From NCBI GenBank assembly GCA_023418705.1, contig JAEZYZ010000044.1, forward strand, positions 1 through 17,262: DNA of 17,262 bases. The letters are read 5' to 3'. The stretch is from Pseudomonadota bacterium. Lineage in GTDB: Bacteria > Myxococcota_A > Polyangia > Polyangiales > Polyangiaceae. Under the pieces are notes generated by a model. It had not been told where the DNA came from. It worked only from the letters and a program-made list of their open reading frames with translations, and did no database searches. Positions 14,428 to 17,262 of this stretch are shown here, in pieces. The position numbers were made by a program, and so were the translations under genes. Positions within the stretch are counted from its first letter, which is position 1. The number at the start of each line of letters is the position of its first letter.

Positions 14428-14448
14428 GGGGCGGCGTCCTGCCGCCCC
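14428..14448 (+). terminator. Terminator-like hairpin after pilQ
   Basis: GGGGCGGC (14428-14435) and GCCGCCCC (14441-14448) form a perfect 8-bp stem with a 5-nt loop, 5 nt after the pilQ stop. It is followed by CCCAATTGGG (14448-14457), itself a palindrome. No U-run is present. Its position and strength make it the most likely end of the pilus transcript. Confidence 0.65.
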
Positions 14449-14471
14449 CCAATTGGGCGGATGAGCTCGAC

Positions 14472-14495
14472 GTGATCCTGACCGCGTCAGGTCAC
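14472..14495. repeat. Hairpin 2 downstream of pilQ
   Basis: CTGAC (14478-14482) pairs with GTCAG (14486-14490) around a 3-nt loop, extended by GTGA (14472-14475) with TCAC (14492-14495). Confidence 0.45.
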
Positions 14496-14519
14496 GACGC
14501 TCGATCACGAATTCCGATC

Positions 14520-14542
14520 GGGGACCGACGACGTCAGTCCCC
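14520..14542. repeat. Hairpin 3 downstream of pilQ
   Basis: GGGGAC (14520-14525) pairs with GTCCCC (14537-14542), followed by a pyrimidine-rich stretch (CCTTCCGGTCCTTCCT). It could be a backup terminator. Confidence 0.4.
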
Positions 14543-14869
14543 CTTCCGGTCCTTCCTGTGACCCATCTCCGGTTTAGACCCGTCGACGCACGACGGTAGC
14601 TCGGTGGTGAGATGCGTTTTCACCGACTCGAGGTTCGCCCGCGACCCGGGCTGAAGGACACCGCGACGAAAGCGGGGGAATCCACCCCGTGTGGGTCTCA
14701 TCTCGGCGGGGCTGATTCGGGACCGGCCGCCATGCCAGCTCAGCGGCGGGTGGCGGCGCGACAATCGCTGCTTCGGAGCCTTTGGCGCCAGCGCCGCAGC
14801 CCCTCGGAGAGTCAAACGCTCGGGTCATGCGGAGGGGCTGCGAAACCTCACCGAAACTCCGCAATCTGC

Positions 14870-14899
14870 TTGCGCGACCGTTCAGGGGGCGGGTATAGC
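14870..14899 (+). promoter_or_regulatory. Sigma-70-like promoter of the 84-aa gene
   Basis: TTGCGC (14870-14875) and TATAGC (14894-14899) are separated by 18 bp. The predicted start is near 14906, giving a leader of about 28 nt that contains AAGGAGG at 14921-14927. Confidence 0.45.
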
Positions 14900-14933
14900 G
14901 AATGGGCGCGCCGGAAGCAGAAGGAGGCCTTTG

Positions 14934-15188
14934 GTGAAAGAGCTGGTCCGTTACTTGCTCGAGAACATGTACCTGGATTTCCAAGGCGATATGTCCGTGG
15001 AGAAGGTGCGGGAGTTTTTGCGCGAGGACGACAGCAAGGAAGCCCGCAAGCTGCTGTCGCGCCTGATCGAAGAGAAGGGTGTGGATGATTTGCTGATCAC
15101 GCTCGCTGATTGCCTGAAGGAACACCTTCGCACGGGCATCAACGAGGACATCATCCGCGACCAACTGCACACTTACGCCGAGAGCTGA
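14934..15188 (+). CDS. Conserved-looking 84-aa acidic helical protein, function unknown
   Basis: I do not recognise a family. The GTG at 14934 is chosen because AAGGAGG lies 6 nt before it and the protein-like sequence begins exactly there (VKELVRYLLENMYLDFQGDM). The longer upstream frame is arginine-rich noise. The product is predicted almost wholly alpha-helical, acidic, soluble and cytoplasmic: SVEKVREFLREDDSKEARKL, then LIEEKGVDDLLITLADCLKE and INEDIIRDQLHTYAES. There is one Cys (C60) and no membrane segment. The amphipathic helices suggest a small binding protein or adaptor. Neighbours are pilQ upstream, beyond a terminator, and a Ser/Thr kinase downstream; it has its own promoter and a downstream hairpin, so it is probably monocistronic. 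Confidence 0.75.
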   Translation: MKELVRYLLENMYLDFQGDMSVEKVREFLREDDSKEARKLLSRLIEEKGVDDLLITLADCLKEHLRTGINEDIIRDQLHTYAES

Positions 15189-15195
15189 GCTTCGA

Positions 15196-15227
15196 CGCCC
15201 GAGGTGGCGTCCCGAGGGGACCGGGCG
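15196..15227 (+). terminator. Hairpin after the 84-aa gene
   Basis: CGCCC (15196-15200) pairs with GGGCG (15223-15227) outside an inner stem GTCCC (15209-15213) with GGGAC (15217-15221). A short T-rich run (GTTTTCTT) begins 11 nt later. A moderate terminator candidate. Confidence 0.4.
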
Positions 15228-15485
15228 CTCCTGGGCCGTTTTCTTGGGTTGGGGATTCCTTCGATAGAGACGCCGGAAGCCGTCGCCAGTGAGCCGTCTT
15301 TCGCTCGCCGTGCCTTCCCGTACGTTCGCGTCCTTCGCGACCCGATAGGTGCTGGTTCGTCGGCGGCCGCTTCGGTCGCACCTTGTCGTACGCCCCGGCC
15401 GCGGCACGGGTGGCTGCTCGCGCGCCGTCTGCGGCTGTTTGCGTGGGGGCGGCGGAGGTATCTCGCCGGGGCATCGCCACCTGAG

Positions 15486-15514
15486 TTGACGTTTGGTTGG
15501 ATTTGAGCGTTAAT
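15486..15514 (+). promoter_or_regulatory. Sigma-70-like promoter of the kinase gene
   Basis: TTGACG (15486-15491) and GTTAAT (15509-15514) are separated by 17 bp, within a locally AT-rich stretch. The predicted start is near 15521, about 20 nt before the kinase ATG. Confidence 0.5.
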
Positions 15515-15539
15515 AGCTTGGTTGGCGGGCTTAGCGGGT

Positions 15540-17262
15540 ATGGCAACCAGGTTGGCTGAGGGGCGGCACCGCTACCGCGTGCAGCGGCGCCTGGGGGGCG
15601 GCGCGACCAGCGACGTCTGGCTGGCGGAACGAGAGGGGAGCACCACCCGGGTGGCCATCAAGGTGGCCCGGCAGGCCTGCGACAGGGACCGCCTCTGCGA
15701 CGAAGCCGAGCGGTTGCTCTTCGCCGACTGCCCGGCGCTCACCGCGGCCCTGGATGCGGGGTTTCTGGCCGATGGCGGCGGTGCCCCGGAGCTTGCGCCT
15801 GGGCTGCCGTTCATCGCGCTGGAGTGGGCGGACGGGGAGAGCCTCGAGCCGAAGGAGCGCTCGCGCCGCGACCCAACGCTGGCGCTACGTGTCGCGGCCG
15901 ACGTCGCCGAGGCGCTCGCCGCCTTGCACAGCCTCGGATCGAGCCACGGGGACGTCAAACCCGCCAACGTGGTCGTGAGTCGGGCGGGCCGTGCGCGCCT
16001 CATCGATCTTGGGCTCAGCACCGACGCGGGCGCCAAGGAGCCCGCCGGGGGCACGCCCCGCTACCTGGCGCCGGAGCTGTTCGACCCCGGTGCGAGCAGT
16101 GACGGGCGCGCCCGCGATCTCTGGGCGCTCGGCTTGACGCTGGCCGAGATCGCCGACCCCGAGCTCGCCGCCGCCCCGCTCCCGGCCGAGGCGTGGCAGG
16201 CCTCGGCGCTCCCGCCCGAGCTTGGAGCGATCGTGGCGGCGTTGCTCGGCCCGCCTGCCGCGCGGCCGTCGGCAGCCTGGGTCCGCCGCCGCGCGCTGGT
16301 CGCGCTCGGGCAGGCGACCACGGAGCTCGATCCCGTGCAGCGCCGCCGGGCCGCGGTGCGCCGGAGCTACCTGGCCGTCAGACGCCACGAGATCGAGGCC
16401 GCGGCGCGCTTCGAACGGAGCGAGCTCTGCGTCGACGGCGCGCCTGGCGAGTGGACCGCGGAGGCCATCGAAAGGTTGCGCCAAATCCACCGCGTGCGCG
16501 GGCGGCTCCTGTCCGACCGCGCCCCGGTGGTCGGCCCGCTCGACGTGATCGGGCGATCCCGCTGGCTGGTGGCGTTGGTCGGCGCGAGCGCCGCAGCATG
16601 GCCGGATCTTGGATTGTCCGATGACCCGCTCGCCGAGCGTCTGCTCGAGCTCTGCTCCGAGCTCGAACCGGAGACGCTGTCGCTCGCGCACCTCGCTTCT
16701 AGGGGATGGGGAGCCGCGTTCGCGCCGCCCTGTGACGAGGATGGCATCGACCTGGCGTTGGCGCTGGCGCAGCCGATGCCGGCCGCTGGCGTGCTGGAGC
16801 GCGCCGAGTCGCTGGTGCACACCGGGCGCGCCAGCGATCGCTTCCGTGTGGAGCTCTCCCGCAAGCTCAGGCTCCGCGGTGAGCTCGGCCGCGCGTTGTC
16901 GGTGCTCGACCCCGCGAGCACCCCCCGGATGCGGGTGGAGGCGGCGGAGATCTTGCGGCGCGCCGGCGAACGGCAGCGCGCGCTCCAGCTGCTCGAGGGG
17001 ATCGACTGGAGCGGCACGGGCAGCGATGTGTCGAGCCGCCGCGCCGCGATCGTGGCGCGGCTCACGCTGGACGCGGGTGACGCGGAGGCGGCGCTCGCGC
17101 GCCTCGAAGGGCAAGCACCGGCCCCCGCCGTGCTGGAGACGCGCGCGCTGTGCGAGCTCTCGAAGGGACGCCGCGCCGCAGCGCTGCGCAGCGTCGAGCA
17201 AGCGCGCGCGCTCGCCGGCTCGGAGGAAGAGCGCGCTCGCATCGAGGCGGTCGCCGCCACGC
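15540..17262 (+). CDS. Hanks-type Ser/Thr protein kinase with helical C-terminal region (3' end outside window)
   Basis: This is an open frame of 574 codons with no stop before the window edge. The kinase domain covers about 10-250. It shows a Gly-rich loop LGGGATSDVW (18-27), VAIKV with K41, a Glu-containing alpha-C segment (CDEAERLL), the catalytic loop HGDVKPANVV with D138 and N143, DLG (156-158) in place of DFG, GTPRYLAPE (171-179) and DLWALG (193-198). The catalytic Arg of HRD is Gly, so it is a non-RD kinase, which usually does not need activation-loop phosphorylation. The C-lobe is short. From about 255 onward the sequence is Ala/Leu/Arg-rich and helical, with TPR-like pairs such as LRLRGELGRALSVLD and LRRAGERQRALQLLEGI. 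No membrane segment is seen up to the edge. Substrate unknown. The ATG at 15540 lacks a strong Shine-Dalgarno sequence. Confidence 0.88.
   Translation, partial: MATRLAEGRHRYRVQRRLGGGATSDVWLAEREGSTTRVAIKVARQACDRDRLCDEAERLLFADCPALTAALDAGFLADGGGAPELAPGLPFIALEWADGESLEPKERSRRDPTLALRVAADVAEALAALHSLGSSHGDVKPANVVVSRAGRARLIDLGLSTDAGAKEPAGGTPRYLAPELFDPGASSDGRARDLWALGLTLAEIADPELAAAPLPAEAWQASALPPELGAIVAALLGPPAARPSAAWVRRRALVALGQATTELDPVQRRRAAVRRSYLAVRRHEIEAAARFERSELCVDGAPGEWTAEAIERLRQIHRVRGRLLSDRAPVVGPLDVIGRSRWLVALVGASAAAWPDLGLSDDPLAERLLELCSELEPETLSLAHLASRGWGAAFAPPCDEDGIDLALALAQPMPAAGVLERAESLVHTGRASDRFRVELSRKLRLRGELGRALSVLDPASTPRMRVEAAEILRRAGERQRALQLLEGIDWSGTGSDVSSRRAAIVARLTLDAGDAEAALARLEGQAPAPAVLETRALCELSKGRRAAALRSVEQARALAGSEEERARIEAVAAT

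Larger units (their letters stand above)
14423..14933. other. 511-bp non-coding gap, pilQ to the 84-aa gene
   Basis: The first 120 bp hold three successive hairpins. From about 14545 to 14860 I see no coding frame, RNA gene or repeat that I can support. The last 65 bp hold a sigma-70-like promoter and a strong ribosome binding site for the next gene. Confidence 0.5.
15189..15539. other. 351-bp gap before the kinase gene
   Basis: It holds the hairpin after the 84-aa gene at its left end and the kinase promoter at its right end. Between about 15245 and 15480 I see no supported feature. Confidence 0.5.

Noticed and set aside
14590..14650. tRNA-like stretch (GGTAGCTCGGTGGTGAGA followed later by AGGTTCGCC)
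   Set aside because: The anticodon and T stems do not pair and no acceptor stem closes the structure.
1..17262. CRISPR array, insertion sequence, prophage or integrase
   Set aside because: No regularly spaced repeats, terminal inverted repeats, transposase or integrase motifs seen on either strand.

Overview
The window reads as a chromosomal segment of a high-GC deltaproteobacterium of the Myxococcota, most likely a Polyangiales/Sorangium-like myxobacterium. The grounds are the very GC-rich coding sequence, a clustered pilM-N-O-P-Q type IV pilus set, a Hanks-type Ser/Thr kinase, Cys-rich and Lys/Ala-rich lipoproteins, and many large secreted proteins. The taxonomic call is inference; there is no rRNA or other marker gene here.

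Layout. (1) 1-1582, accessory patch: a Phd/YefM antitoxin and VapC-like PIN toxin operon (144-847) with a textbook double TGTACA operator, convergent with a Uma2-family protein gene (992-1582, minus). A 17-nt exact direct repeat flanks the toxin-antitoxin module; one copy lies inside the 3' end of the Uma2 gene. (2) 1639-4254, minus: a large exported protein of the phosphodiester-glycosidase (NAGPA/DUF2233-like) type with an apparent internal domain duplication. (3) 4498-6710, plus: cdsA (CDP-diacylglycerol synthase), then an NAD(P)-dependent glutamate dehydrogenase 29 bp downstream. (4) 6711-7413: structured intergenic DNA, a possible minus-strand gene remnant, and a small Cys-rich lipoprotein. 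(5) 7445-8326, minus: a FliA/WhiG-like sigma factor with a basic N-terminal extension and a shortened middle region, preceded by a good sigma-54 promoter match and a dyad at about -88. (6) 8907-14422, plus: pilM, pilN, pilO and pilP in overlapping frames, a 212-bp gap, then pilQ. Together they encode the inner-membrane alignment complex and the outer-membrane secretin of the type IV pilus, which drives twitching/S-type gliding motility. (7) 14423-15539: a series of hairpins, then a conserved-looking 84-aa protein of unknown function with its own promoter. (8) 15540-17262: a Ser/Thr kinase with a helical, TPR-like C-terminal region, running off the right edge.

How it fits together. The strongest functional unit is the pilus operon. 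The divergent sigma-factor gene shares a 580-bp regulatory region with it that holds several dyads and direct repeats. A sigma-54-driven, FliA-like sigma factor beside a type IV pilus operon, in a window with no flagellar genes, is the most interesting regulatory arrangement seen. I did not find a clearly novel multi-gene system. The best candidates for something undescribed are that sigma circuit, the duplicated glycosidase-like protein, the Cys-rich lipoprotein and the 84-aa protein.
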